In this document: one piece after another, positions 1 to 10,400 of the stretch | Layout: each line of letters opens with the position of its first letter | How positions within the stretch are numbered: position 1 is the stretch's first letter | Assembly (NCBI GenBank): GCA_905221605.1 | Contig: CAJNDS010000007.1 | Span: 133,968 to 168,967, forward strand | Direction of reading: 5' to 3' | Origin: Symbiodinium natans | Taxonomy: Eukaryota > Sar > Dinophyceae > Suessiales > Symbiodiniaceae | DNA: 35,000 nucleotides | Position numbers and translations under genes: made by a program | Notes under the pieces: generated by a model | Seen by the model: only the letters and a program-made list of their open reading frames with translations | What the model was told of the DNA's origin: nothing | The model's database searches: none

Positions 1-578
1 TTGGGTTTAGGGTTTAGGGGTTATACGAGAGGTTTAGGTTAGGTTTTAGGGGTTTAGGGTTTAGGGTTAGTTATTTTTAGGTTTAGGGTTTAGGGTTTAG
101 GGTTTAGGGTTTAGGGTTTAGGTTTTTAGGGTTTAGGGTTTATTTTTAGGGTTTAGGGTTTAGGGTTTAGGGTGTTAGTGGTTTAGGAGTTTAGGTTTTA
201 GGGTTAGGGTTTAGGGTTTAGGGTTTAAAGGTTTTAGCAGGTTTAGGTTTAGGGTTTGAGGTTTAGGGTTTAGGGTTTAGGGTTTATGAGTTTAAGGGTT
301 TAGGGGTTTAATGGGTATTTAGGGTTTTAGGGATTTTAGGGTTTTAGGGTTTTTCAAGGTTTTAGGGTTTTAGGGTTTTAGGTTTGTTAGGTTTTTAGGG
401 TTTATAGTGTTTAGGGTTTTAGGGTTTAGGGTTTAGGGTTTAGGGTTTAGGGTTTAGGGTTTAGGGTTTAGGGTTTAGGGTTTAGGGTTTAGGGTTTAGG
501 GTTTAGGGTTTAGGGTTTAGGGTTTAGGGTTTAGGGTTTAGGGTTTAGGGTTTAGGGTTTAGGGTTTAGGGTTTAGGG
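1..578 (+). repeat. Interstitial TTTAGGG telomere-type array
   Basis: The block is TTTAGGG repeats, degenerate in the first 420 bases (insertions, TTTTAGGG and TTAGGG variants) and almost perfect from about 421 to 578. The G-rich strand reads rightwards, into the window. A true left chromosome end would show CCCTAAA on this strand, so this is an interstitial or inverted array. It ends abruptly at 578, where GC-rich unique sequence begins. No gene is seen. Confidence 0.93.
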
Positions 579-680
579 TGTTCCAAAGTGCCGCGGTCCC
601 GACCCGCGCCAGGGAGTGGTGGCGGGTCGGGCCGCCTCGGTGCAGCGGATCCCACCCCAACCACCCAAACTACCGCCTTT

Positions 681-925
681 TTCGGGTTTAGAGCGGTCTA
701 CCCCCCGCCCCCCTATCAAGGGGGCTTTCACCTCCTCTCTCCTCGATGGCCGGGATGGGACGTACTGCTGCTGTTGCTTGAGCCTACACTGTCCTGGATC
801 CAAACTACTGTGTTTAAGACACCCTCAAGGCCATAGCTAAGCCCCGTGTCGGTTTTTCCAACCCGAGCCATGTTGGTCGCAGGACTCCGGAATAACCCGG
901 ATGAGATGGAGGGAATGCGGCGGGG
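681..925 (+). repeat. 243-bp dispersed duplication, copy 1
   Basis: This segment is nearly identical to 1438-1680, with a few substitutions and a 2-base length difference near the start. It begins just after a TTTCGGGTTTAG sequence. It contains a possible hairpin (CCCCCT, ATCA, AGGGGG) at about 710-725 and a second one (CCAAC/GTTGG) at about 858-876. Short open frames cross it on both strands without recognisable domains, so it is treated as a non-coding duplicated repeat. Confidence 0.85.
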
Positions 926-1437
926 GCAGCCCTGGCAGGCGCAACCCTGGCGTGCAACCCCGGCGAGGGCAACATTGCCGGCACCCTGGCGGAATAATAG
1001 AGTACTTTGGCAGGGAGCTTGTGGTTCCTTCATAGAGAAGGACGACGAAGCCTTGCAAGCGCGCAGGGAGGACCAGGTTGTCTTGGGAGGGCCGTCACTG
1101 AGAAGGTGCACAAGTAGGCGACATGGTGCGGGGGTTGGTGGCGGGGCAACCCTGAAGGGGGAGGGGGCGGGGGAAACCCTGGCAGGGACAACCCTCACAA
1201 GGGCAACCCTGGCGGGGCAGACCTGGTGGGCAACCCTGGCGGGGGCAAACCTGTCACCCTAGCGAGGGCAACCCTGCCAAAAGCGAAGCTGGAAAGTTGG
1301 AAAGGAATTTTGGGCGCAACTGGTATAGGGCAACCACCCTGGCGGGGGGCAACCCTGGCGGGGGCAACCCTGGCGGGGGCAACCCTGACGGCGGCAACCC
1401 TGCTGGGGCAAATCTGGCGGGGGCAACTTGGTGGGGT
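926..1437. repeat. GC-rich spacer with 15-bp minisatellite units
   Basis: The spacer between the two 243-bp copies holds scattered to tandem copies of a 15-base unit close to GGGGGCAACCCTGGC, densest from about 1190 to 1435. A copy of the dispersed 25-base hairpin motif (CCTTCATAGAGAAGG core) lies at about 1027-1052. Open frames here are by-products of a repeat whose length is a multiple of three. Confidence 0.75.
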
Positions 1438-1680
1438 TTCGGGTTTAGCGGTCTACCCCCCACCCCCTATCAAGGGGGCTTTCACCTCCACTCTCCCCGA
1501 TGGCCGGGATGGGACGTACTGCTGCTGTTGCTTGAGCCTACACTGTCCTGGATCCAAACTACTGTGTTTAAGACACCCTCAAGGCCATAGCTAAGCCCCG
1601 TGTCGGTTTTTCCAACCCGAGCCATGTTGGTCGCAGGACTCCGGAATAACCCGGATGAGATGGAGGGAATGCGGCGGGGC
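1438..1680 (+). repeat. 243-bp dispersed duplication, copy 2
   Basis: Second copy of the 681-925 segment in the same orientation, about 750 bases downstream. Identity extends to the GATGGAGGGAATGCGGCGGGG end, after which the sequences diverge completely. The sharp ends suggest a segmental copy or the body of a repeat element; no target-site duplication could be recognised with confidence. Confidence 0.85.
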
Positions 1681-1699
1681 TCCTCTAGGTGTGCATTGA

Positions 1700-1910
1700 G
1701 AGTGGCCCCTGGTGGGCAACCCTGGCGGGGCAACTTTGGTGGGGGCAACTCGAAGGAGCAACCCTGGCAGGCAACCATGGCGGGGGCCTGGCGGGGGGCA
1801 ACCCTGGCTTGCGGGGGCAAACCTGGCGGGGGCACTGGCACAACCCTGACGGGCCCTGCGAATGGCAGGGCCAATCGGGGCAAGCTGGCGGAAGCAAGCT
1901 TGGCGTTGGG
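1700..1910. repeat. 15-bp minisatellite, degenerate
   Basis: A further cluster of GGCAACCCTGGCGGG-like units, more diverged than those at 1190-1435 or 21.4-23.4 kb, ending in a short G run at about 1909-1917. Confidence 0.65.
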
Positions 1911-1934
1911 GGGGGGGGCAGCCTGCATCAGTGC

Positions 1935-2255
1935 CCAGGAAGGAGGAATTTGTTCTCCCTATATGAGGGGGTTCCAGGGCTCAGACCTGCGCAGGAGGAA
2001 TTTGTTCAAGGTTCCAGAGCTCAGAGGAGGAATTCGTTCTACCTGTATGAAGGGGTCCGGAGCTCAAACCTGCCCAGAATTTGCTACCAAAAAGAAGGGG
2101 TCCGGAGCACAGACCTGCCCAGGAGGAATTTGTTCTACTTGTATGAAGGGCTTCCAGAGCTCACCTGTTCAGGAGGAGTTTGTTCTACCTATATGAAGGG
2201 GTTTGGAGCTCCGACCTGCCCAGGAGGAATTGGCTCTAGAAGGGGGTCCAGAGCT
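1935..2255. repeat. Tandem array of about 45-60-bp units
   Basis: Units share an AGGAGGAATTTGTTCTACC-like segment followed by TATGAAGGGGTCCGGAGCTC and a CCTGCCC block. At least six imperfect copies start near 1939, 1992, 2027, 2119, 2174 and 2218. Unit length varies, so open reading frames crossing it are not considered genes. Confidence 0.7.
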
Positions 2256-2666
2256 CAGCGCTTGGCCCGAATGGGGGGGCGGCCCTCGGACAAAAGGATC
2301 AGCCCGAAAGTGCTCGATTCCCAGCGCAAGGCCCCAAAGCGCTCGCCCCCCGGTGATTTTAGCGGGAATTCATATGGCAGCACGGACCCCCCCATTGTTG
2401 CAGATTTCAGGCTCGGCCGCCCCTGCCGGCAAGCGCTTCGGTCCGTCCTTAGCCAGGGATCTACGAGCGTACATCGCTGAGGATCTTCGAAGAGGCTTTT
2501 GTTATATTGGAAGAGCACCTGTTGATACATAAGTAAGCTCTACCTCCAGGTTCCCAGCGCAGAAGAGCCAGAAGCCGACGCTTGCAGGAACCCCTGGGTC
2601 GAAGAGCGCCCTGCACGCACATCTCGGCGTCTGGTGACGCGCGTGGATGGGCGAGGGAGTGGACTT
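2256..2666. other. Spacer with no recognised gene
   Basis: GC-rich sequence between two tandem arrays. Open frames on both strands reach about 110 codons but have no recognisable domain and overlap each other, as expected by chance at this base composition. Confidence 0.4.
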
Positions 2667-3046
2667 CGAGACTCTGGCTCGGCAAGGCCGGGGGGCGGCA
2701 CAGCCGCACTCGTCGAGGCCGCGGCCTTTTCGATTGTGTCGTTTCATAGATCACTTTTCTCAAGCATCTCGCCTGTCAAGGCCGGAGGGCGGCGCGGCCG
2801 CACTCGTCGAGGCCGGGGCCTGTCTTTTTCTCCAGTTCACCGTATTTCTCGCTTCTGAAGCATCTCGCCTGTCAAGGCCGGAGGGCGGCGCGGCCGCACT
2901 CGTCGAGGCCGGGGCCTGTCTTTTTCTCCAGTTCACCGTATTTTCTCGCTTGGAAGGGCCATGAAGGGCCGGGGAGCGGCAAGCATCTTGCCTGACCAGG
3001 CCGGGGGGCGGCGTGGTCGCACCCGTCCAGGCCGGGGCTTGTTGCG
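2667..3046. repeat. Tandem array including two near-identical 97-bp copies
   Basis: Two almost identical units of about 97 bases occupy roughly 2761-2857 and 2858-2954; both carry the same GAGGGCGGCGCGGCCGCACT core and end in a pyrimidine-rich CTGTCTTTTTCTCC stretch. More diverged relatives of the core lie at about 2680-2735 and 2990-3045, giving four copies. The array lies about 300 bases upstream of the RDR gene. Confidence 0.8.
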
Positions 3047-3300
3047 CAGGGGTATCCCCGGGCAAGGATTTCGGCAATTGCAGCAGGAGCTGGGAGATCA
3101 GCGTTTCCTGGGGGGGCCAACCTCCTTGCATCTGCAAGAGTCTGGTGTTCTCGTCAAGTCTTGTTGAAGAAGACCTTGGACTTCCAAGCTTTGTGTTTTT
3201 TGAAGCATGCGGGCAGTTCCGTTTGTCATGATTCTGTCATGCTGCTTAAAGCGACACTGCGTAGTCCTGCTGCGCCCCTTTTCTTCTGAAAGAACTTGCA

Positions 3301-3324
3301 AGGTTCTTTTTCTCTTTGGTGTAG
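3301..3324 (+). promoter_or_regulatory. Candidate splice acceptor (possibly trans-splicing) upstream of RDR
   Basis: A pyrimidine-rich run (TTCTTTTTCTCTTTGGTGTAG) ends in AG at 3323-3324, 19 bases before the first RDR ATG at 3343. Dinoflagellate mRNAs receive a spliced leader at such AG sites. The TAG here is also an in-frame stop just upstream of the ATG. It could equally be the acceptor of an upstream cis intron. No TATA-like promoter was recognised in 3047-3342. Confidence 0.35.
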
Positions 3325-3342
3325 TCGGGGCCAGCCAGAGAG

Positions 3343-6300
3343 ATGTTGCCGCGGAAAGTAGGCCCGGAGCATGAGCTGGTTGTGCTGGACTCCTTCTGGG
3401 TGGGGCTGCAGGACGAAGCGGCCAGTGAGTCCTCCTTCCTGCGAGGCACCGGCAGCACGTTCGAGAAGGCTGCGTGGCGCAAGGCCTTGGCACAGCTGGC
3501 GCCCTCGACGCTGACGCAGTTCCTGAACGGGCGTCCAGCCAAAATGCCGTGGAAGCTGGCCGGACCGCTAAAGCCCTTCGCAAGGCAGGCGCGTGCAACA
3601 ATGGAAACGGTGCACCCCTCCTTGTTTGGACTGTAAAGATGTGTAAAAGGTTCAAAATAAGTACACTGCACACATCTGCGCGTGAGACGCCCCGCGAGGC
3701 TGCCCGCGCTGGAGCGTGCCAAGCTTGTGCAGGAAGTCGGCTTGTACGTCTACCAGGTACTGCCCGCTCCAGAGCGCCAGGCCAGCGACCCCGGCAGTGA
3801 TGTTGACTGGGATGCCGAGGAGGACACTGTTGACGCCGGGGGCGAGGATGTGAGCGCCACTGTCGCTCCGGACCTGAAGCGGCGGCGGCTAGGCTCCAAG
3901 TCGGCGCCTGTGCGCTTCGTGCCCGCGGACATGCAAGCTGTTCTCCCAACAGAGCTGGACAGTAGTAGGCTCTCCCGTGAGATAGGAGACATAGCTAGTG
4001 TGGACTGGAAATGCGGGAAGCGCAAACCGGAGCAGCTGGTGCCACTGATCATCCAGGGAGTCCGCGCGGACACAGTGCGGCCGACGCTGCAAGCCGTAGT
4101 GGGCAAAGAGGATGGCCTGACCTACTACGCCAGCCAGCCTCTGCGGCAGAGCGTCTCCGCCATGCGCCTGCTGACGGCCGCCCAGAATGTGCAAGAGGCC
4201 TACAGCAGATTACCACTCTTGCTGTCGCCCAGCACTCCGTGTGTGGTGCCACAATGTGGGTTCCGAGTGGAGATCGTGGAGGACGACTACCCCGGGGAGG
4301 ACCGAACCCAGGACCCGACCACGGACGGCGCGTCTGATGTGGGCACGGCGGCGGCTGTGCGGCTGGGCCTCATCAAGAGCGAGACTGACATCAACTCGTA
4401 CTCGCCGACACAGTTCCGTGGCCTTCTCCGCGTCGGGCCATTGTGGCATGTGCTCGTGAAAGGCATGCTGATGATCGACTGCCGCAGAAAAGACGGGCTC
4501 CACATCCGGAGGAGCTGCAGCAAACTGCACATGCACTACCTGAGCCCTGTCTCGTCAGAGCACCTCGGGCTCGACCTAACACAGAACACGGAGGCAGCCA
4601 TGCAGGCCGCGCGGATAAACTGTCAAACCACAGCCGCGCTCGCCATGCGGGCTATGGCCTATAAGACAGAGGCTGCCCGTGTGGTCGCGCTGGGCCTGCT
4701 GGACACATTGCCGCTCCGCTGGCCAGACATCATATAGCTGGTGGACCGTTGTCTTTCAATTAGTGAAGAACAGTACCATAACATTAGCCTACAGCGTCTG
4801 GAAAAGCAAGAACGTAGGACACGTGTACATGAGCAGAGGGGGTTGAGAGCACGAGTTTATAGTCATGTCCAGCTGCCCAGGCTTCAGACACTGCAAGCTG
4901 CCACCGTGCTTCACTTCGCGAGCATGGCATGGGGCATCAAGAACAGCCTTCTCGAAGCTCCAGCAGAAGCCGTGAAGCGTTTGTCTCCGCCAGCCCCCAC
5001 ACGGGGCGACAAACGCCAGGCGGAGATGAACGAGGAACGGCAGTTTGTCAATCGGGTCGGGAAACACGAGGTCACAGTCCGAGCCGCAGCCGATGAAGAA
5101 GAGGTGGAGAGCGATCTGGCCCAGCTCACCAAGGAAGTCGAGGAGATGCACCCGTGGGACTTGGCGCGGGGAACCAAGCGGGCAGTTCTCGGAGGCGGTG
5201 GCGCATTCAACGGCCTCCTGACGCAGTGCAGACACGACCCTCAGCTCGTCCTGCCCGGAGGCGCATGGGTTCTGACATCGCTGCCCGACATCTGGAAGGG
5301 ACTTGAGGCAGGCGGCATCTCTGCAAAACCCTAACTAACCCCGCACACACCCTGTGGAACGGCCTAGCTCGAAGGACAAGCAGTGCTATGTCTTCGCGAA
5401 CGGCGTCAACATCGTGGGTAGGGTTGCCGTGTGGCGCAGCCCGGTCGTGCAACCGGGAGACATCCAGGTATGGGAGGCAAAGGAATGGCCTGCCCACCAA
5501 CGCGCCCCGCCGAGGAACTGCATCGTCTGCACAGTGCGTGGGCCTGGCGTCACGGCGCTGTCTGGCGGAGATTCGGATGGCGACACAGTCTTCGTGACCT
5601 TGAACGCCGACCTGATCGAGTTCCTGGACCACACGGAGCCGGCTGTGGCAGCTTTGGACCTCGAGGGCGCCGCGCAGCCAAAGAAAGAACTCGAGCAGGA
5701 AGACAGGATTCGGTTTTCCCTGTGTGAGGATAGGACTCCAGAATATTTGCGGTACATGCTTCGCGTGCCAACGCTCAACGTCCGTGGCCTGGCAACTGCA
5801 ATGGCAGAAAAATGCCAGCAGGCGGTGTATGAGTCGCCAGGAGATCCGGCCAAGTACCAGTGCATGCTGCGCGTGGGGTTTCTCTGCCATGCAGCCTACG
5901 ACTGCCCCAAGAAGTTTTCTGGGCAGTACGTCTTGGCCGCCATTCGCCGCGAGATGCGTGCAGCAGGCATCGCGCAGAGCACCTTCCGTTCCACGTTTGC
6001 ATTTGCGTGGACTCTGTGCTCACACGGCCTTCCACCCTACCAACGTAAGCCGTGGGAACTGAAGCCAGTACAAGCCCTGCTGAAGGAGGAGATCAACGCG
6101 AAGAGCCTGGAGCTTGGCCGGATTTGGTTCCCGGGCGACAAAATCGTTTTGGGAGCACGCGCAGGTCGGTGGATACGGTGCATCTGGTTGAACATGAAGC
6201 GCAATGAGGCGCTGGCCTGGCGTCGGGAAGCCCGCACATGCCCCCTGCTGGAGATTGCCTGCCTGTTACACCACGCCCTAGGCCGTGAACAGTGGCGCCA

Positions 6301-6412
6301 GGAGCTTCTTTCAGAAGAGCACATTGCCTCCCTGCAGCTCGCTATGCAGAATTTGCACTCCGGCCGGGCCATCAGCACGCTCCGCGGGCTCCTGGACAGC
6401 ACCCTGTTCTGA
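3343..6412 (+). CDS. RNA-dependent RNA polymerase, RDR/QDE-1 family (four exons)
   Basis: Cellular RDRs copy single-stranded RNA into double-stranded RNA that feeds small-RNA silencing. In the last exon, the segment with SPVVQPGDIQV matches the family's NPCLHPGD region, and GGDSDGDTVFVT at about 5566-5600 is the catalytic loop, normally DLDGD; the three aspartates are kept and Leu is Ser. A downstream CHAAYDCPKKF stretch matches the family's AVDFPKTG region. Further upstream, QFRGLL...VKGMLMID and HIRRSCSKL resemble the RDR core. Proposed exons are 3343-3632, 3699-4680, 4795-5268 and 5375-6412, joined in frame to about 927 residues. Three GT-AG introns with matching phases remove all stops, so a working gene is more likely than a pseudogene. 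ATG 3343 follows an in-frame TAG. The middle third (exon 3) is poorly conserved and is the least certain part. The next gene is convergent. Confidence 0.82.
3633..3698 (+). other. RDR intron 1 (predicted, 66 nt)
   Basis: It starts GTAAAGATGTG and ends CGCGAG before G. The donor interrupts a codon after two bases and the acceptor resumes at the third base. An alternative AG at 3685-3686, 12 bases upstream, keeps the same phase. The segment is visibly AT-richer than the flanking exons and contains the TAA that would otherwise stop exon 1. Confidence 0.7.
4681..4794 (+). other. RDR intron 2 (predicted, 114 nt)
   Basis: The frame on both sides is the same, broken only by a TAG at 4735-4737. A phase-0 intron from GTGGTC (4681) to CCTACAG (4794) removes it, with a CCATAAC branch-point-like sequence and a pyrimidine-rich stretch before the acceptor. 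An alternative acceptor at 4773 and donor at 4684 also keep frame. TAG readthrough or a nonsense mutation is the competing explanation. Confidence 0.5.
5269..5374 (+). other. RDR intron 3 (predicted, 106 nt)
   Basis: The upstream frame stops at TAA 5332-5334 and the downstream frame is shifted. A phase-0 intron from GTTCTG (5269) to TCGAAG (5374), followed by G, joins them. It contains CTAACTAAC, a near-perfect branch-point motif, about 40 bases before the acceptor. The same stretch resembles one telomere-type CCCTAA unit. Confidence 0.55.
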
Positions 6413-7275
6413 GACATGCCTGCTCGGAGCCTAGGCCTGCACTTCAAAGCTCAGACTGCGCAAAACATGTGACGCCACATGGGGCAACTGGAGGTCTGTG
6501 CCCCGACACGACAGCACAATGTTCTGACTGCAGCCTCGCCAAGCCTTGAACACGAAAACCAGCAAACCACAGGTTGATGAGTGCATGCTGCCAGCACGAA
6601 CAGCTGCAAGTCACATGAGCATGCAGAAGATGCATATGCGTGCAGGCGGTTCTTCGACCAGAGCTGTGTCCTGGAAAGAGCGCTGCAGCGACACGGAGAG
6701 GCCGGGGGAACAGGGAGTCCCACCTCAGCAGACTCAAGTGCGGTTGTCAAGTCAGTCACCGTCCTTTGTTTTCTTGCGCTGGCCATAAGCTCGCAACAGC
6801 CTGAGCAACGGCCAGTCGAGAGCTCGGAAGCCAGGAGGAGAGGATGAGGGAGAGGGAGGGAGGGCGAGAGTGTTGGGCAAGAGAGAGAGAGCAACAGAAA
6901 CAGACATTTCGGCTTCCGGTACTTCCCGAGTAGCAACCAACCCTGGCGGGGGCAACCCTGGCGGCGGCAACCCTGGCGAGGGCAACTTACAGAGAACTTT
7001 GGCAGGGCCCTTCATAGAGAGGGACGAAGAAGCATCTGGGGTCACATGGCACTTCGAGACGAAAGGAGGCCTATGTTTCCTTCATAAGATGGCTGGGCCG
7101 TCACACACAATTCCTGAGTATACGTGACCTGAGGGGCAACGCTGTGGGGGTAACCCTGGCGGGGGCAACCCTGGCGGGGAAGTGTTGAACACATCAAGAA
7201 GCAGGCCAGGGCTGGGTAGCTGTGCCGAAATGTTGCCTCGTTTTTCTGGCCAGGAAGCAGGCAATGGCGGGGGCA

Positions 7276-7321
<46 letters not shown>

Positions 7322-7486
7322 CCATCGCCCATCTGAGCACGCAAGCAATGCAGATTTGATTTTCCTCGCGCCGTACAAATCCGCAAGTCGGCGAGACACG
7401 CTCGCAGGCTTCGCCGCGAGCGAGAAGTCATCCCTAAGCAGCGCCGGTGACGAGCATCTGACAGTGCCGCCCATGCCACTATAGGT
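6413..7486. other. Convergent intergenic region
   Basis: This lies between the 3' ends of the RDR gene and the minus-strand Rep-helicase gene. It holds 15-bp minisatellite units at about 6938-6990 and 7148-7182, a variant of the hairpin motif at about 7009-7033, a CT tract at 7278-7320 and a conserved downstream motif at about 7341-7372. No gene is supported. Confidence 0.6.
7278..7320. repeat. CT microsatellite
   Basis: About 20 CT units directly follow a minisatellite unit (GGGGGCAACCCT). On the minus strand this is a GA tract about 160 bases beyond the stop codon of the Rep-helicase gene. Similar tracts lie beyond two other minus-strand genes in the window. Confidence 0.9.
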
Positions 7487-10400
7487 TCATCGCAGTGTTA
7501 CAGGGGTGAAATGCTCCGGGGTAAGCACGCCGGCCAGAAGATAGGATTGAGCATCTTTCACCCGGCTCAGCGCAGTGTAGCCTACTGCCGGCAAGTTTGG
7601 CACGTCCAAGTAGATAATGATGAAAGAGAATTCGTCGCCTTGCACTTTTGCCATGGTGCTGCAGTAGCCCAAGCGAAGTGGATAGTAGACCAGCCCTGCA
7701 AATTCCGGATCATGCCAGGGGGTGACGGGCAGTCGCTTTCCGGTGTCCGTTCGCACCCACAGCACTCGGGTGGCCGCCTCGTACTCCAGAACAGTACAGC
7801 CCATGCCATTGACAAAGTCATCCGTCTTCCGAACATTCCGTGTGAGGTAGATGCGAGCGCCCAAGTAAATCTCCACATCGGTAGGCGCAGGCTGTCGGTC
7901 GAGGCGCAAGGAACTGTTGTTGAAATTTTCCGGGTTGTCCTCATAAGCGCCGGGCAGCACGGCTGCGGGGCTGACGCCAGGGTACAAAGCTGCCAGGGCG
8001 AGCTTGTTGATCAAAGCGACCCCACTCCTTGTGGCCGCAACATATGTGGCCGTGGGATACTCGTGAAGGAGTCGCTCCATGTCTTCCACAGTGGGCTCTT
8101 TGCCCGACCAGGCCTTATGGCCGCGGCAGATTTTATTCACCTCTGTCTTCGTTGGCATGCTGGATCGCAGCAAAGCCAGCGTTTGCAGAAAAGCAGGGTC
8201 ATGACTGCGATAGATTTTGGCAAGCTCCATCCTTTGACACGACTTCCAGGCCGTGCTTTCCCACGGCCGCTGTGGTGCCACGCCCGGCAGCTGGTACTTA
8301 TCTCCGAGGAAAACCATCGCAGGAACACGGTCCGCCATGCTCCACAGCCGGAGAACGCGCTCAAAGTCTTCCAGACCGAGTTGCGAGTATTCGTCGACAA
8401 TTACCAGCGTGTATCCGCACAAGACGTACGCCGCCTCCTGCTCAGGCAGATGAAATTGAAACGCGGCTGCAGCCGTGTCGACAACCAAATTGGCGTGGTC
8501 GCCAAGCCGCTGGCGCACGCGGCCTGCCATCCGAGCTGTGGGACAGGTCACCAGCACTGCCGCGCCATCGGCCAGTGCACACTGTGCACATTCCAAGGCC
8601 ACCGTCGTCTTCCCCGTGCCCGGCCTGCCGGAGCAAATCAAGGGCCGGTTTTGCAGATCCCGGAGCTGCGAGAAGATGCGTTCAACGTCTGTGTCGTCCG
8701 TCGCTTGCTGTGCTTGCAGGGAGCGAGTCACTCGCTCCTGTATGGCGTTGAAAAACAGCAGCTGCTGGCCTTCGAACAGGCCAAGGCGAGCTTGCTCCAC
8801 AGGCTTGCCCACACTGTCTTCCTCCGTCTTGTCGATGCGGCCGTCGATGTATGCGTTCACAGCGACTGTGACAGCCTCCAAAAACAGCCGTGTGTCCCGG
8901 ATAATTGCGTCCGTGTGCCCCTCCAACTGCATGTCCCGGACCAAGTTACCCAGATCACGCCAGTGCCCCCGATGTGGACCATCGGCATTGTCTGTGAGCA
9001 GAAGAGCCGTGGCAAACCCACGATAACGATCCGGAACACTGTCTACACCTCGGACGGTCCGGAAGATTTCCAAGGATCGAAAAGGCAGGTGCATCATGCA
9101 CCATTGACCGAAGAAGTGGTCATTCAGCCGCCACAAATAATCGACTGCCACGACTTGCTCTCCACGCATCATGTACCCTCGCACGAATTCTTCCAGGTCC
9201 ACCTGCGTGCCAGCATTCTGCGCCTCCTCGTGTCGCTGCCGCAGCCATGCAGCGATCTCACCGTGCGGCCCACTTTTACGCAGATACTCCAGCAGGGACA
9301 TGGTCTCCCCACGCCAGGCGCAGTCCATGTATTTTTGTACGAACAAGGGCTGCTGAGCTGATTCGTCCCAGGGATGCGGCGCACGTACGGACCGGCGACC
9401 AGTCTGGACAGTTCCAAACTCCCACTGACGCAAACCTTGCGTCAGCTGCAGGACCATCTCAGGCTCGAGCGGGTGATACTCGAATAGTATCTTCCGACAC
9501 AGGCTCGTGACGCTGCTCGCGTCCGACATCCACTCGTCGTACGAGGAGTCGGACCATTTGGCCACATACTTGGCCACGTACGCCAGCAAGAGACCACGTC
9601 CCTGTCTGCACTGTAAGTCCTGATGGCAGCGCAGAGCGTCCATGATGTCGAGGAAGTACCCGCGAACGCCCTGGTCGGCGTCGTCCGGCGTGTGAGGAAG
9701 GGTCCAGCCACCCGTGACGGGGTCAAACTGCGGCGGACCGTCATGCACCGGCCAGCGGCTCTCGCCGGCATCATCACGCTGCGAGCCTCGAACGAATGCG
9801 GCGAGATCGTTCTCGGCTTCTGGGAGATTTTCAGTTGCTGCTGCGATTGACCCCAGGTCAACTGCCGCAGGATCTCGCAGCCAGAACAGTGCGTGCACAT
9901 GTGGACGGCCCGAGCCGTGATACTGCTGTGTACCGGCTTTCTTGGATCCATCCTGGAACTCGATGCGCGTGAAGAAATGCACGCCGTCTAGTCCTTGCCC
10001 CTTCCCCAGCAGATGCCGAGTCCAGCCCGTGCCGCGATGCCTTCCGCGCCCGGCCAGAAGACTGCGAGTTACCTGCAGCATCGTGTGCGTGAGGTGCAGA
10101 CACTCGAAGGCAGGCAGTCGCATTCGCTCGCGCAGCAGCTTCTGCATCTCGTCGAGCAAGTAAGCGTGGTACGGAAAGCTGCGCTCGTAAGGTGCCAGCG
10201 TCCAATACAGGTGAGGGTAGCCTATCTGGCGGACGAGGTCATGCAGGCCGTTCTTCACATCTTTCCAGTAGAGCGGAGACATCGGGTGTCCGCGCATCAT
10301 GATCCGCATGGCGGTTCCGTCCGCCACGTTGCGCTTGCTTCCCAGATCCGTCCACAGATGCAGGTCATACACGAACTGCAGAAGCTCGAAGTCGGATCCA

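Noticed and set aside
1-578. True chromosome-end telomere.
   Set aside because: The repeat orientation is opposite to that of a left end, and the first 420 bases are degenerate.
862-884. Spliced-leader-like sequence (CCGAGCCATGTTGG, also near 1614-1636) resembling the dinoflagellate leader.
   Set aside because: About a quarter of positions differ, a gap is needed, and no donor GT or Sm site follows in the expected place. Probably chance.
3343-6412. RDR read as a pseudogene because of TAG 4735 and frame changes near 3634 and 5332.
   Set aside because: Three short GT-AG introns with consistent phases restore one frame, so decay is not required; still untested by transcripts.
7511-9361. Plus-strand open frame of 616 codons.
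   Set aside because: It lies fully opposite the helicase-coding strand, which has clear catalytic motifs; the plus frame has no recognisable domain and is a GC-composition shadow.
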